DNA of 64,000 nucleotides from Dokdonella sp. (GCA_016712865.1 JADJQH010000008.1:62001-126000), one strand, 5' to 3'; numbered from the stretch's first letter, positions 35,607 to 45,502 are shown. Numbers and translations are program-made. Notes: generated by a model from the sequence alone, not told the origin.

Positions 35607-36205
35607 GCGCGCTGGTGATGATTGATGCCGGTGGTGCCAATCTTGGCTCGGTGTGCGCGGCATTTGCGCGACTGGGCATCGAGCCCGAGGTAAGCCGCGA
35701 TCCGGCGCGCATTGCCGCGGCAGCGAAACTCGTGCTGCCCGGCGTGGGGGCGGCGGCACCGGTGATGCGCACCCTGCGCGAGCATGGACTGGACGCGCAG
35801 TTGCGTGAATCGAACACGCCGCTGCTGGGCATTTGCATCGGCATGCAGGTGTTGTTCAATCGCAGCGAAGAGGGTGATGTCGAAGGATTGGGCCTGCTCG
35901 CGGGTGATGTGTGCAAGTTGCCTGCCTCGCCAGGTCTACGCCTGCCACATATGGGTTGGAACCATTTGCAGCGACGCAGGCCATCGCCCTTGCTGGAGGG
36001 CATAGCCGACGGCGCGCAGGCCTACTTCGTGCACAGTTACGCGGTCGTCGGCAGCAGCGATGCCATTCTTGAAACAACGCATGGCAGCGGATTTGCCGCG
36101 GCAGTCGCCCGCGGTACGGTCGCCGGTGTGCAATTCCACCCCGAGCGTTCCGCTGCGCTTGGCGCGCGTTTCCTCAAGAATTTTCTTGATTGGCAACCGG
36201 CATGA
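35603..36205 (+). CDS. hisH: Imidazole glycerol phosphate synthase, glutaminase subunit
   Basis: A 200-residue class I glutamine amidotransferase. It has the nucleophile Cys in [10 protein letters not shown], the oxyanion segment [19 protein letters not shown], and the catalytic His-Glu pair in VQFHPERS. It supplies ammonia to HisF, which is encoded two genes on. It starts inside hisB (ATG just before the TGA) and ends overlapping hisA. Confidence 0.96.
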   Translation: MSALVMIDAGGANLGSVCAAFARLGIEPEVSRDPARIAAAAKLVLPGVGAAAPVMRTLREHGLDAQLRESNTPLLGICIGMQVLFNRSEEGDVEGLGLLAGDVCKLPASPGLRLPHMGWNHLQRRRPSPLLEGIADGAQAYFVHSYAVVGSSDAILETTHGSGFAAAVARGTVAGVQFHPERSAALGARFLKNFLDWQPA

Positions 36206-36948
36206 GTTTCACGATCTATCCCGCCATTGACGTGCGTGATGGCCGCGTGGTGCGTCTTGCCCAGGGCGACTACGCCCTCGAGACGCGTTATGCGACCGAC
36301 CCCTTTAATCTGGCCATGGCCCATGCCGATGCCGGTGCGCAGTGGTTGCATCTGGTTGATCTCGATGCGGCCCGTACCGGAGGCTACGCGCTGCTGCCAT
36401 TGCTGCGCGCGATTGCAGCGGATGGCCGCCTGCAGGTGCAGTCCGGTGGCGGCGTGCGCAGCGATGACGACGTGCGGCGCATGTTCGATGCCGGTGCTGC
36501 ACGGGTGGTGGTCGGTTCGCTGGCGGTGAAAGAGCCGCAGCGGGTGAACGCATGGCTGCGCCGCTTTGGCGCGGAGCGGATCGTCATTGCGCTGGATGCA
36601 CGCCGCGATGAACACGGCGTCTGGCAATTGCCAGTGCATGGTTGGACCGAGGGCAGCGGGATCACACTGGATGCCAAGTTTGGGCACTATGCCAGGGCCG
36701 GTGCTCGCCACTTGCTATGCACCGATATCGCCCGTGACGGCATGCTGCAGGGACCGAACATCGCTCTGTACCGACTGCTTGTTGCCGGCTGGCCCGAGTT
36801 CGCACTGCAAGCCTCGGGCGGTGTCCGCGAAGCGGGCGACGTGGTGGCGGCGCGCAACGCGGGCTGCGCAGGCATCGTGCTTGGTCGTGCCTTGCTGGAA
36901 GGCCGCTTCGCCCTGGGCGACGTGTTGCCAGGGGTTGCCTCATGTTGA
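36202..36948 (+). CDS. hisA: ProFAR isomerase
   Basis: A 248-residue TIM-barrel isomerase acting on phosphoribosylformimino-AICAR phosphate. Key motifs: [19 protein letters not shown] with the catalytic Asp, [36 protein letters not shown] and [12 protein letters not shown]. The start at 36202 overlaps the hisH stop; four extra upstream codons are possible but less likely. Its stop overlaps hisF by seven bases. Confidence 0.96.
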   Translation: MSFTIYPAIDVRDGRVVRLAQGDYALETRYATDPFNLAMAHADAGAQWLHLVDLDAARTGGYALLPLLRAIAADGRLQVQSGGGVRSDDDVRRMFDAGAARVVVGSLAVKEPQRVNAWLRRFGAERIVIALDARRDEHGVWQLPVHGWTEGSGITLDAKFGHYARAGARHLLCTDIARDGMLQGPNIALYRLLVAGWPEFALQASGGVREAGDVVAARNAGCAGIVLGRALLEGRFALGDVLPGVASC

Positions 36949-37715
36949 GCCGGCGCATCATCCCCTGCCTCGACGTGCGCGACGGCCACGTGGTCAAGGG
37001 TGTGCGCTTCCGCGACCATGTCGACATGGGTGCAATCGAAGCGCTGGCGCTGCGTTACCGCAACGAAGGCGCCGACGAGCTGGTGTTTTATGACATCGGC
37101 GCCAGTCCCGAAATGCGCAGCGTCAATGTGGCCTGGGTCCAACGCGTGTCCGATCTGCTCGACATCCCGTTTTGCGTGGCCGGGGGCATCGACAGCGTCG
37201 AGCGTGCGCGCGCGGTGCTGCATGCCGGTGCCGACAAGGTCTCGGTCAACACGCCGGCCCTGCTGCGGCCGCCGTTGATCGACGAACTGGCGGCGGCGTT
37301 CGGCAGCCAATGCGTGGTGGTCGGCATCGATTCGCAGCGCGATGCCGACAGCCAGTGGCGGGTACGCAGCCATAGCGGCGATCCGTCGAAGATGCAGGTA
37401 CATGCGCGGCGCACGCTGGATTGGGTGGCCGAGGCGCAGCAGCGCGGTGCCGGCGAGATCGTGCTCAACTGCATGGGCAGCGACGGTGTGCGCGAAGGTT
37501 ACGATCTCGAACAACTGCGCGCCGTGCGTGCGGTCTGCGCGGTACCGCTGGTTGCCTCCGGCGGCGCCGGAACCGCCGCGCATTTCGACGATGTGTTCAA
37601 GGACGCCGACGTGGATGCCGCACTGGCCGCCAGCGTGTTCCATTCCGGCGCGATCAGCATTGCCGAACTCAAATCCGGGCTGCGCGCGCGTGGCATCGAG
37701 GTGCGCCATGACTGA
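36942..37715 (+). CDS. hisF: Imidazole glycerol phosphate synthase, cyclase subunit
   Basis: A 257-residue TIM barrel. [20 protein letters not shown] with the catalytic Asp, [43 protein letters not shown] and VASGGAGT are all present. It pairs with HisH to form IGP and AICAR. FYDIGAS replaces the usual FLDITAS; the substitution is conservative. Overlaps hisA by seven bases and hisIE by eight. Confidence 0.96.
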   Translation: MLSRRIIPCLDVRDGHVVKGVRFRDHVDMGAIEALALRYRNEGADELVFYDIGASPEMRSVNVAWVQRVSDLLDIPFCVAGGIDSVERARAVLHAGADKVSVNTPALLRPPLIDELAAAFGSQCVVVGIDSQRDADSQWRVRSHSGDPSKMQVHARRTLDWVAEAQQRGAGEIVLNCMGSDGVREGYDLEQLRAVRAVCAVPLVASGGAGTAAHFDDVFKDADVDAALAASVFHSGAISIAELKSGLRARGIEVRHD

Positions 37716-38322
37716 TGCTGCCTCGATCGACATGGACGCCATCGATTGGCGAAAACAGGACGGCCTGCTGCCAGCCATCGTGCAGCACGCCGATACCCTG
37801 CGTGTGTTGATGCAGGGCTACATGTCGCGTGAAGCGCTGGCGGCAACGCTGGCAAGCGGCAAGGTCACATTCTTCAGCCGCAGCAGACAGCGCCTGTGGA
37901 CCAAGGGCGAGACCAGCGGCAACCTCCTGCAACTGGTGTCAGTACAAGCCGATTGCGATGCCGATTCACTGCTGGTACTGGCTCGTCCCCAGGGCCCGAC
38001 CTGCCACACCGGCACAATCAGCTGCTTTGCGACCGCGCCGGGCGATGCGCTGGCGGAACTGGATGGCGTGGTCGCACAACGCAAGGCTGCAACATCCGAA
38101 ACCGGCTACACGCGCACGCTGTTCGATGCCGGGCTTGCACGCATCGCGCAAAAGGTGGGCGAGGAAGGCGTGGAAGTCGCGCTGGCGGCGGTGACCGCCG
38201 ACGATGCCGGGCTGGTCGGCGAATGCGCGGACCTCATCTATCACCTGATCGTGCTGCTGCGCGCACGCGAGCTGGATTGGAGCGATGTGCGCAGCGAACT
38301 GGCGCGACGCGCAAGGGCTTGA
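37708..38322 (+). CDS. hisIE: Bifunctional phosphoribosyl-AMP cyclohydrolase / phosphoribosyl-ATP pyrophosphatase
   Basis: A 204-residue fusion that carries out steps two and three. The HisI half (1-112) has [20 protein letters not shown] and the metal-binding segments [11 protein letters not shown] and GPTCHTG. The HisE half has the nucleotide-binding helix [13 protein letters not shown] and [13 protein letters not shown]. The start at 37708 is chosen for the short overlap with hisF. It is the last gene of the operon; a hairpin follows nine bases later. Confidence 0.96.
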   Translation: MTDAASIDMDAIDWRKQDGLLPAIVQHADTLRVLMQGYMSREALAATLASGKVTFFSRSRQRLWTKGETSGNLLQLVSVQADCDADSLLVLARPQGPTCHTGTISCFATAPGDALAELDGVVAQRKAATSETGYTRTLFDAGLARIAQKVGEEGVEVALAAVTADDAGLVGECADLIYHLIVLLRARELDWSDVRSELARRARA

Positions 38323-38330
38323 AGCAAAGA

Positions 38331-38350
38331 GTCCCGGCTTGTGCCGGGAC
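38331..38350 (+). terminator. Hairpin at the end of the his operon
   Basis: GTCCCGGC / GCCGGGAC with a TTGT loop, just after the hisIE stop and just before the convergent OPT transporter stop. It lacks a T run on the plus strand, so termination is uncertain. Confidence 0.45.
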
Positions 38351-38360
38351 CCGCAAAAAG

Positions 38361-40307
38361 CTACTGCGCTGCCACTTGCGCATCGGGCTTGGTCGCGAAG
38401 CGATACAGCAACCAGGCGATCCAGGCCAGCAATGCGAGTCCCAACCAACCACCGAAATGCAGATTGGCCGGAAGCGCCAGAACGTCACCCTTGCCGGTGA
38501 CGACAATGGGAATGGCGATGAAGATGCCCATCAGCGCTTCGCCGGTAATCAGGCCGGCGGCGAACAGCATGCCCTTGCGATGGATCTGGCCGTGGTGTTC
38601 CTCGTTCTTCGCGCCGCCGAAATGCTTCTCGACAAAGTGCGAGAGCAGGCCGCCGAGGAAGATCGGCACCATGAGTTCAATCGGCAGATAGATGCCGATC
38701 GCGCAGGCCAGCACCGGGACGCGGAACTTCTTGCCGCTGGCCTTGAGCCAGGAATCCACCGCGATGATCACCGCGCCGATGCCGGCGCCGATGCCGATCG
38801 TGGTCCACGGCAATTCGCCACCGAAGATGCCCTTGGCCACCGAGGCCATCAGGTTGGCTTGCGGAGCAAGCAGCGCATTCGGATGTTCGGCCGTCGGCGT
38901 GCCGATACCGTAGGCATGCAGCAACAGGTTCAACACCGGCGCCATCACCAGCGCCGAGGACACCGCACCGATGCCCAGCATCAACTGCTGTTTCCACGGC
39001 GTGGCGCCCACGATGTAACCGCACTTGAGATCCTGCAGGTTGTCGCCGCCGATGCAGGCGGCACAGCACACCACCGCGCCGATCATGATGGCGGCCACTG
39101 CGCCGATCGAGGAATCGCGGCCCAGCAACCAGACCAGGATCAATGCCGCAAACAGGATGGTGCAGATGGTGATGCCGGATACCGGATTGTTGGAGGAACC
39201 CACCAGGCCGGCCATGTAGGCAGACACCGAGACAAACAAGAAGCCGGCAACGATCATGATCAGGGTCATCGGAATGCTGGCGCTCCACTGCTGCACGATG
39301 CCCTGGTACAGCCACAGCAGCGGCAGGGTGAACAGCACCAGGCCAATGGCGATGTACTTCATCGGTATGTCGCGCTCGGTGTGCGCGATCACCGCACCGG
39401 CGCCGGCGCGGGTGGCGGCAAAACCGCTCTTGATGCCGGCCAGCAGCGACTTGCGCAGCGAGATCAGGGTCCAGAATCCGCCAATCAGCATGGCGCCGAC
39501 GCCGAGATAGCGGATCTGCGCGTTCCAGATCATGCCCGCGGCGTCTTCCGCGCTGGCCTTGGCGATTTCCGCAGCCAGTGCGGGATCGGTATCGAGGAAG
39601 AAGGTGCTGTAGACCGGGATGGCGATGTTCCAGCCGATGACACCGCCCAGCAGGACCACAATGCCGATGTTGAGGCCGACGATGTAGCCCACGCCGAGCA
39701 GGGCGGGCGACAGGTTGGTGCCCATGTAGGCGATGCCCTTGCCGACCCAGGTGGCGCTGGCCGCCGCATCGGGGAACAGGCGCAGGCCGCTGGCCGCACC
39801 GAGCTTGGCAAAGCCGCCGAACAAGGAGGCGATGCCCAGCGTCTTCAATCCTTCCTTCGGGTTCTCGCCGGTCTTCAGCACTTCGGCCGCCGCCTTGCCT
39901 TCCGGGAACGCCAGGCCCTGGTCGACGATCAGCGAGCGCCGCAGCGGCACCGAGAAGATCACGCCGAGCAGGCCGCCGAGGCCGGCGATGGCGAACACCC
40001 ACTGGTACTCGAACTCCTGCCAGTAGCCGAGGATGACCAGGGCCGGAATGGTGAAGATCACCCCCGAGGCAATCGAGGATCCGGCCGAGGCACCGGTCTG
40101 CACGATGTTGTTTTCGAGGATGCCGCCACCGCCCAGCAGGCGCAGCACGGCCATGGAAACCACGGCAGCGGGAATCGCCGAGGCAATGGTCATGCCGGCA
40201 AACAGGCCCAGATACGTGTTGGCGGCGGCCAGGATGACCACCAGCACGATCGACAACAAAATGGCGCGCAAGGTCAGTTGCGGTGCGGTTTCGGCGGCAA
40301 CGCTCAT
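38361..40307 (-). CDS. OPT-family oligopeptide transporter
   Basis: A 648-residue polytopic membrane protein with about 15 hydrophobic helices. The start at 40307 has GGGGAG upstream. Recognisable OPT elements are the N-terminal NTYLGLFAGMTIASAIPAAV, NNIVQTGASAGSSIASG, GGLLGVIFSVPLRR and a C-terminal IPIVVTGKGDV. OPT proteins import small peptides or metal-chelate complexes by proton symport. It diverges from the POT transporter gene; the starts are 131 bases apart, suggesting shared control. Confidence 0.92.
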   Translation of the reverse strand: MSVAAETAPQLTLRAILLSIVLVVILAAANTYLGLFAGMTIASAIPAAVVSMAVLRLLGGGGILENNIVQTGASAGSSIASGVIFTIPALVILGYWQEFEYQWVFAIAGLGGLLGVIFSVPLRRSLIVDQGLAFPEGKAAAEVLKTGENPKEGLKTLGIASLFGGFAKLGAASGLRLFPDAAASATWVGKGIAYMGTNLSPALLGVGYIVGLNIGIVVLLGGVIGWNIAIPVYSTFFLDTDPALAAEIAKASAEDAAGMIWNAQIRYLGVGAMLIGGFWTLISLRKSLLAGIKSGFAATRAGAGAVIAHTERDIPMKYIAIGLVLFTLPLLWLYQGIVQQWSASIPMTLIMIVAGFLFVSVSAYMAGLVGSSNNPVSGITICTILFAALILVWLLGRDSSIGAVAAIMIGAVVCCAACIGGDNLQDLKCGYIVGATPWKQQLMLGIGAVSSALVMAPVLNLLLHAYGIGTPTAEHPNALLAPQANLMASVAKGIFGGELPWTTIGIGAGIGAVIIAVDSWLKASGKKFRVPVLACAIGIYLPIELMVPIFLGGLLSHFVEKHFGGAKNEEHHGQIHRKGMLFAAGLITGEALMGIFIAIPIVVTGKGDVLALPANLHFGGWLGLALLAWIAWLLYRFATKPDAQVAAQ

Positions 40308-40438
40308 GCAGATCTCCCCGTTGGGCGTCGTCCGTTGACGCGTGCTTTGATCTCGACGATTCGCGCCGCAGACGGATGAAGCGGTTCCCGTCGCGCGCGC
40401 AGGCGGGCATAGTAGCGTGCAAACCACCGGATGCCGCA

Positions 40439-42058
40439 ATGACGATGAGCGCCAACGACCGCATTCCCGCCCCCGCCGAGTCCGGCGGACGCATGCCGCG
40501 CCAGATCCCCTACATCATCGGCAACGAGGCCTGCGAACGCTTCAGTTTCTACGGCATGCGCAACATCCTCACGCCGTTCCTGATCACTTCCCTGTTGTTG
40601 TACCTGCCGGTCGCCGAACGTGCGGGCATTGCCAAGGATGTGTTCCACACCTTCGTCATTGGCGTGTACTTCTTTCCGCTGCTTGGCGGCTGGATCTCCG
40701 ACCGCTTCTTCGGCAAGTACCACACCGTGTTGTGGCTGTCCCTGCTGTACTGCGTTGGCCACGCCTGCCTGGCCGTGTTCGAGGACAACCGCACCGGCTT
40801 CTACGCCGGCCTGTTCCTGATCGCGCTGGGTTCGGGCGGCATCAAGCCGCTGGTATCGGCTTTTGTCGGCGACCAGTTTGACCAGAGCAACAAGGCGATG
40901 GCCAAAGTGGTCTATGACGCCTTCTACTGGACCATCAACTTCGGTTCGTTCTTCGCCTCCTTGCTGATGCCGCGCATTCTCGCTTCCTGGGGCCCGGCCT
41001 GGGCATTCGGCATTCCCGGCATCCTCATGTTCATCGCCACCGTCATCTTCTGGAGCGGGCGCAAGAAATATGTGCACGTGCCGCCGACGCCGCGTGATCC
41101 GCATTCGCTGATGCACGTTGCGCGCAGCGCGCTGCTGGCTCCGGGCAAGGGGCGCAGCGGGCTGGCGCTGGCCGCTATCGGCGGCGCACTGGCCATCGCG
41201 ATGTTTGCGGCCTGGGCCATTTCGCCCGCCTGGTGGCCGGAGCATTTCAACTTCGTCATCACCTTCTGCCTGGCCCTGGGCGTGTTCATCCTGTTCGGCG
41301 GCATGGGCACCTCGATGCAGCTTGAACGTGCACGCGGCCTGCACCCGGACAGCGCGGTGGATGGCGTGCGCGCGGTGCTGCGCATCCTCATCGTGTTTGC
41401 CATCGTCACCCCGTTCTGGTCGTTGTTCGACCAGAAAGCCTCGACCTGGATCCTGCAGGGCAACGTCATGGTGATGCCGCACGATGCCTGGTGGTGGCCA
41501 AGCTGGCTGGTGCAGAAGCCCGCGCAGATGCAGGCGCTCAATCCGCTGCTGGTGATGCTGCTGATCCCGTTCAACAACATCGTGCTGTATCCCTTCCTGC
41601 GCAAGCTCGGCTTCAAGGTCACTGCGCTGCGTCGCATGGGTTGGGGTATCGCCTTCTCCGGTTTCGCCTGGATTGCGGCGGCATTGATCCAGCTCAGCAT
41701 CGATGGTGGTACGCCGACCTCGATTGCCTGGCAGGTGTTGCCCTATGCCTTGCTGACCTTCGGCGAAGTGCTGGTGTCTGCCACCGGCCTGGAATTCGCC
41801 TACAGCCAGGCGCCGGAATCGATGAAGGGCACCATCATGAGTTTCTGGATGCTCTCGGTCACCTTCGGCAATTTGTGGGTGCTGCTCACCAACGCCGCCA
41901 TCCGCAACGACACGGTGAGCGGCATGGTCGCGCAAAGCGGACTCAGCGAAGCGGCGTTCCTCATGTTCTTCTTCGCCGCCTTCGCCTTGCTCGCGGCATT
42001 GGTGTTTGCCTGGTATGCGAAGCGCTATCCGCTGGCCGATCATTATCGTGCGGTGTAA
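40439..42058 (+). CDS. POT/PTR2-family proton-dependent oligopeptide transporter
   Basis: A 539-residue major-facilitator protein with about 14 helices. N-terminal IPYIIGNEACERFSFYGMR is the POT signature with the proton-coupling ExxER-type motif (EACERF). Also seen are GGWISDRFFGKY, LGSGGIKPLVSAFVGDQF and FYWTINFGSF. It takes up di- and tripeptides. The start may be 40439 or the second ATG six bases later. Divergent from the OPT gene. Confidence 0.93.
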   Translation: MTMSANDRIPAPAESGGRMPRQIPYIIGNEACERFSFYGMRNILTPFLITSLLLYLPVAERAGIAKDVFHTFVIGVYFFPLLGGWISDRFFGKYHTVLWLSLLYCVGHACLAVFEDNRTGFYAGLFLIALGSGGIKPLVSAFVGDQFDQSNKAMAKVVYDAFYWTINFGSFFASLLMPRILASWGPAWAFGIPGILMFIATVIFWSGRKKYVHVPPTPRDPHSLMHVARSALLAPGKGRSGLALAAIGGALAIAMFAAWAISPAWWPEHFNFVITFCLALGVFILFGGMGTSMQLERARGLHPDSAVDGVRAVLRILIVFAIVTPFWSLFDQKASTWILQGNVMVMPHDAWWWPSWLVQKPAQMQALNPLLVMLLIPFNNIVLYPFLRKLGFKVTALRRMGWGIAFSGFAWIAAALIQLSIDGGTPTSIAWQVLPYALLTFGEVLVSATGLEFAYSQAPESMKGTIMSFWMLSVTFGNLWVLLTNAAIRNDTVSGMVAQSGLSEAAFLMFFFAAFALLAALVFAWYAKRYPLADHYRAV

Positions 42059-42209
42059 CTCTCTGTTTCGGGTTGAACCGTAAACTTGAAGCGAGGCGTG
42101 TTCTGCACGATGCTGGGTCGGCAAATTGAACGATCAGGAACAAGTGAGCATGGATCTTGATTGCGGAATCTGTGCGGTGCGGGGTTTGGCAAAATCGCGT
42201 GGCGTTCGA

Positions 42210-42710
42210 ATGTTGATGGCGCGTAACGCGGGGTTTACCTTCGTGGAAATCCTCATTGTTGCCGCCATCATTGGCATCCTCGCCGCGATCGCCATTCCCG
42301 CCTACAACGACTACATCATCCGCAGCGAAGTCAGTGAAGCGCTGATTTTCCTTGGCGATGCGAAAACCTCTGTCAACGACTTCCGGTCCCGCTGGGGCCG
42401 CATGCCGGCCAGCAATGAAGAAGCCGGGTTGCGCGCACCAGAAGAACTTCGCGGCCAGGTGCTGGATCGGTTCGAGATCATCGATGGCACGCTCGTCGCA
42501 TCCATGGTGGTCGGCCGCAAGCGCCTGCGCGAGCCGCTTGAGCGCACGCTTACATTCCGCCCTTGGATAAACACCCGGGTTTCAGGCAGTCCGATCATCT
42601 GGTCGTGCGGTATTGCCGATCCCGGCCTGACGCCAGATTACGCGACCAGCGGTGAGGTGGCCGCCAATCCGCTGGAAGACAAATACCTTCCTTCCAATTG
42701 CCGTCAATGA
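42210..42710 (+). CDS. Type IV pilin-like protein
   Basis: A 166-residue prepilin from the start at 42210, chosen because it gives a short class III leader (MLMARNAG, cleavage before FTFVE, Glu at +5). Upstream ATGs at 42126 and 42150 would give unusually long leaders, although 42150 has AGGAA upstream. The hydrophobic N-terminal helix ILIVAAIIGILAAIAIPAYN is typical of type IVa pilins. A C-terminal cysteine pair (SCGIADP and SNCRQ) could close a D-loop. It resembles the pilin at 43972. First gene of a compact three-gene cluster. Confidence 0.85.
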   Translation: MLMARNAGFTFVEILIVAAIIGILAAIAIPAYNDYIIRSEVSEALIFLGDAKTSVNDFRSRWGRMPASNEEAGLRAPEELRGQVLDRFEIIDGTLVASMVVGRKRLREPLERTLTFRPWINTRVSGSPIIWSCGIADPGLTPDYATSGEVAANPLEDKYLPSNCRQ

Positions 42711-42738
42711 ACATATACGCGATAGCCAAGGTGACTTG

Positions 42739-43746
42739 ATGTCCGACTTTTCACGCGCACGTAGCCAGGTTGCCGGCGTTGCCCGTCGGCTGGATGCGTT
42801 GCTCGACGAATCCGTTGCGCCTCTGGATGCCCTCGACATCCTGGTTGCGCAGCAACACCTCCCGGCCCGAATCGACTCGACGGCGGATCAACCGCTGGCA
42901 TCGGCAGTACGGACTGCGCTTGCCCATGCGGGCTTTCCCCAGCGATCCGTGGAGTTGATCGGTAATTTCTTGCGCGATTGCGAAGTGCGCGGGCATGGCC
43001 AGCGGGCAGTTCGGCTTTTGGGTCGTGTCGATGAGGCGCGACGTCGTTCGTTGCGCGAACGAGCAGCGTACGGAGTCATCGCCATCGAATTCCTGTTGCT
43101 CGTCCTGGTTGTTGCCATCCAGTCGATTTTCGTGCTCCCGCAGTTTGAGGCCATATTCGAGGCATCGGCCATGCCGCTGCCAGCATTGACCCGGTTTCTG
43201 CTTGCCGCCCAGCCGTTGATTTCCTTTATCGCTTTGGTCGCTCTGATTACACTGATCGGATTGGTTTTTCCAATCCTGCTGCGGCCGATCAGGCGACCCC
43301 TTGACAGGCTGCTGCTTGCGGTTGGTGCAACTGGCGAGGTTTTGCGCAAACGCAACAGTGACCTGTTGTGTGGGTGGCTTGGTCTGGCCGCATCCACTCC
43401 GGCATCCCAGCGCACGGCCATCGAAGCCGCCCAGGTATGGCATGCCGATGAATTGCTCGCGCGCGTGTGCGCCATCGTCTTGAGTGGTGCCGGTCAGGGA
43501 GAAAATCTCTCCCTGCGCATCGATCAGTTGCATGGATTCGACCGGGATTTCCAGTCAACGATGAAAATTGCAGGTGACAAGGAACGCTCGTCGGCAATGC
43601 GCGCGCGGTGGCGTAATGTGGAATCGCTGCCCGAACACCCCCCGGGCAAGGCTCCGGTGGTTGTCCACGTCATTCTTGGTGTGCTCATCGCACTCGCCGT
43701 TATCGCCATGTACCAACCCATATTCAAGTTGGGTGCGACGCTCTGA
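42739..43746 (+). CDS. Divergent PilC/GspF-like inner-membrane platform protein
   Basis: A 335-residue protein. Residues 10-105 look like a GspF helical domain (LDALLDESVAPLDALDILVA). Two helices follow at about 111-134 and 155-181, a second weak cytoplasmic domain, and a last helix at about 306-328 ending AMYQPIFKLGATL, which closely matches the PilC C-terminus. FVLPQFEAIFEASAMPLPALT is the equivalent of the PilC periplasmic loop. It is shorter than the usual 400 residues. It lies 28 bases after one pilin gene and 225 before another. It may support assembly of those pilins, but no ATPase or prepilin peptidase gene is adjacent. Confidence 0.75.
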   Translation: MSDFSRARSQVAGVARRLDALLDESVAPLDALDILVAQQHLPARIDSTADQPLASAVRTALAHAGFPQRSVELIGNFLRDCEVRGHGQRAVRLLGRVDEARRRSLRERAAYGVIAIEFLLLVLVVAIQSIFVLPQFEAIFEASAMPLPALTRFLLAAQPLISFIALVALITLIGLVFPILLRPIRRPLDRLLLAVGATGEVLRKRNSDLLCGWLGLAASTPASQRTAIEAAQVWHADELLARVCAIVLSGAGQGENLSLRIDQLHGFDRDFQSTMKIAGDKERSSAMRARWRNVESLPEHPPGKAPVVVHVILGVLIALAVIAMYQPIFKLGATL

Positions 43747-43884
43747 GTCCGTTGGTCTGCCCACATTGAGGACAAAAGAATGTCTAGGGATCCCTTGGTT
43801 TTTCCCCGCAACGGTTCCGCAGGTTCGAATTCGCGGTGCTGTGCAGAGCAAGCTCCGCACTGTCAGAGCCAGCAGCCGAATCTT

Positions 43885-43906
43885 GTAGAGCGGAGCTTGC
43901 TCCGCT
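43885..43906. repeat. Half-unit of the GTAGAGCGGAGC palindromic repeat
   Basis: AGCGGAGCTTGCTCCGCT with the leading GTAG, followed by GTTTT, in the gap between the PilC-like gene and the second pilin gene. It belongs to the same family as the arrays at 24435 and 53978. The T run could make it a weak terminator. Confidence 0.8.
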
Positions 43907-43971
43907 GTTTTCAGTCGCGGACCATGAAAGGACCACATCCCGGCCGGATTGATCAAGGTTTTCGCAAGGCA

Positions 43972-44463
43972 ATGTCGAACCCGTGGCACAGCCGTCGTGG
44001 ATTCACCCTGATCGAATTGATGGTGGTGGTCGCCTGCATCGCCATCCTCGCCGCCCTGGCTTTGCCCAACTATCAGGATCGGATCATCCGCACCCAGGTC
44101 CAGGAGGCGCTCGGCTTCGCCACATTTGCCGAGGACGCCGTGCAGTTGTTCCATACAAAGACACATCGCATGCCGGCCAACAATGCCGAAGCCGGGCTTC
44201 CGCCTGCCGATCAGGTCCTTGGCAACTACGTGGCCCGGCTCGAAGTTGAGCAAGGTGCGATCCACATCCGGTTCGGCAATCGCGCGAGCCGGGCCTTGGC
44301 CGACAAATGGCTGACGCTGCGGCCGGGCACCTCGCCCAATGCCAGCCGGGTGCCCATCTCATGGCTGTGCGGCATCGCGCATCCGGTGGATGGACTCGAC
44401 TACAGCGGTGCCAATCGAACCGATATCGAGGCGCGCCAACTGCCGCTGGATTGTCGTTTGTAA
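43972..44463 (+). CDS. Type IV pilin-like protein
   Basis: A 163-residue prepilin with leader [10 protein letters not shown] and mature start [16 protein letters not shown] (Glu at +5). The body parallels the pilin at 42210: [29 protein letters not shown] and a C-terminal cysteine pair (WLCGIAHP and LDCRL). Longer in-frame starts exist at 43780 and 43924, but the first would place a palindromic repeat inside the protein. Function probably as a pilus or pseudopilus subunit; whether it forms a fibre with its neighbour is open. Confidence 0.85.
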   Translation: MSNPWHSRRGFTLIELMVVVACIAILAALALPNYQDRIIRTQVQEALGFATFAEDAVQLFHTKTHRMPANNAEAGLPPADQVLGNYVARLEVEQGAIHIRFGNRASRALADKWLTLRPGTSPNASRVPISWLCGIAHPVDGLDYSGANRTDIEARQLPLDCRL

Positions 44464-44667
44464 AAGGCCATTCCCGGCGGCTGCGCCGACGCGGATTTGC
44501 CCAATGTGGTGACCATGCGCCGCGCTGCAAAGCGGACCAACTGCGCGCGCACCATGTCGTCGATGCTGTCGTTGGCTCTGCTGACCAGCAAGCTCTTGCA
44601 GTTTCCATCATGCATGCAGTCTGCGGCACGAGCCCGAATCCGGCCGTTTAACGCGAGTATCTGTCGG

Positions 44668-44686
44668 TGCTATCATTTTGACAGCA
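44668..44686. promoter_or_regulatory. Inverted repeat, likely VapB operator
   Basis: TGCTATCATTTTGACAGCA, two eight-base arms with one mismatch around TTT, 19 bases before the antitoxin start. Toxin-antitoxin pairs usually autorepress through such sites; binding here is inferred. Confidence 0.55.
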
Positions 44687-44705
44687 TCGAGCCGGAGAAG
44701 CGCCC

Positions 44706-45002
44706 ATGGCCGTACTGACGATACGCAACCTGCCGGAAAAGGTCCGCGACGGCCTGCGTCGGCGCGCTGCCGCAGCGGGAGTGAGCATGGAAGCGCAGGC
44801 CCGTGCGATTCTCGCAGACGCCAGCCAGGTTGCCTTAGGGCGCGAGACGGCCGCCAGCCTGCAGCAGTGGGTGGATGATTTGTACGGTCGGCGCAAGCCG
44901 AAATCGGCGGCCAAGGATCTGTTGATCGAACGAAGGCGCGCAGTCGACGCTGAGCACGCCGCCGTGCGCAAACGGCAATCGAAAGCCAGCCCACGCAGAT
45001 GA
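44706..45002 (+). CDS. vapB: VapB/FitA-type antitoxin
   Basis: A 98-residue protein with an N-terminal ribbon-helix-helix: MAVLTIRNLPEKVRDGLRRR then GVSMEAQARAILAD, as in FitA-like antitoxins. The basic C-terminal half is probably the toxin-neutralising arm. Its stop codon overlaps the toxin start (ATGA), and an inverted repeat precedes it. Confidence 0.85.
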   Translation: MAVLTIRNLPEKVRDGLRRRAAAAGVSMEAQARAILADASQVALGRETAASLQQWVDDLYGRRKPKSAAKDLLIERRRAVDAEHAAVRKRQSKASPRR

Positions 45003-45391
45003 TCGCACTGGATGCATCGGCAATGCTTGCGTTGCTGTTTGTGGAACCGGGGCATGAGGATGTCGCAGCGCAGCTTGACGATGCGTGCATGTCCACCGTC
45101 AATCTGGCTGAGGTTGCTTCGCGCTTTGCGCGCGATGGTCACGACCCGCGCGAGGTGTGCCGGCGAATTGCCGCTTCACCACTGGAGATCGTGCCATTTC
45201 TTGAGGCTGATGCAGCCATTGCCGCTGCGCTCATGTCGGTGACCCGCGGGCAGGGCTTGTCGCTGGGTGATCGCGCCTGTTTGACTCTGGCGATGACACG
45301 GAACATCCCGGCGCTGACTGCTGATCGCGCGTGGACCGCATTGCGGTTGCCAATTCCTGTGCATTTGATCCGCAATTCGGGGCGGCCATGA
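44999..45391 (+). CDS. vapC: VapC-type PIN-domain ribonuclease toxin
   Basis: A 130-residue PIN-domain protein. Acidic active-site residues are placed as in VapC: Asp5 in IALDASAMLALL, Glu in TVNLAEVASRFA, Asp in LSLGDRACLTLAM and Asp in ALTADRAW. VapC toxins cut tRNA or rRNA; the target is not predictable. Coupled to the antitoxin gene by a four-base overlap. Confidence 0.9.
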   Translation: MIALDASAMLALLFVEPGHEDVAAQLDDACMSTVNLAEVASRFARDGHDPREVCRRIAASPLEIVPFLEADAAIAAALMSVTRGQGLSLGDRACLTLAMTRNIPALTADRAWTALRLPIPVHLIRNSGRP

Positions 45392-45502
45392 ATCGGATTG
45401 ACTGGACGGCCACATCGTCACGTCCTGTCAATCGCTGAATTCCTCACGCATGATTCGCTTTACGCAAGCGATTGGTTCAACCTGACTGCGGGAGATGATT
45501 TG

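Noticed and set aside
37896..40379. An 827-codon plus-strand frame over hisIE and the OPT transporter.
   Set aside because: His- and Gln-rich composition typical of an antisense shadow; the OPT gene on the minus strand is clear.
44400..44615. A 71-codon minus-strand frame over the end of the second pilin gene.
   Set aside because: It overlaps the pilin 3' end, has no clear ribosome-binding site and matches nothing recognisable.
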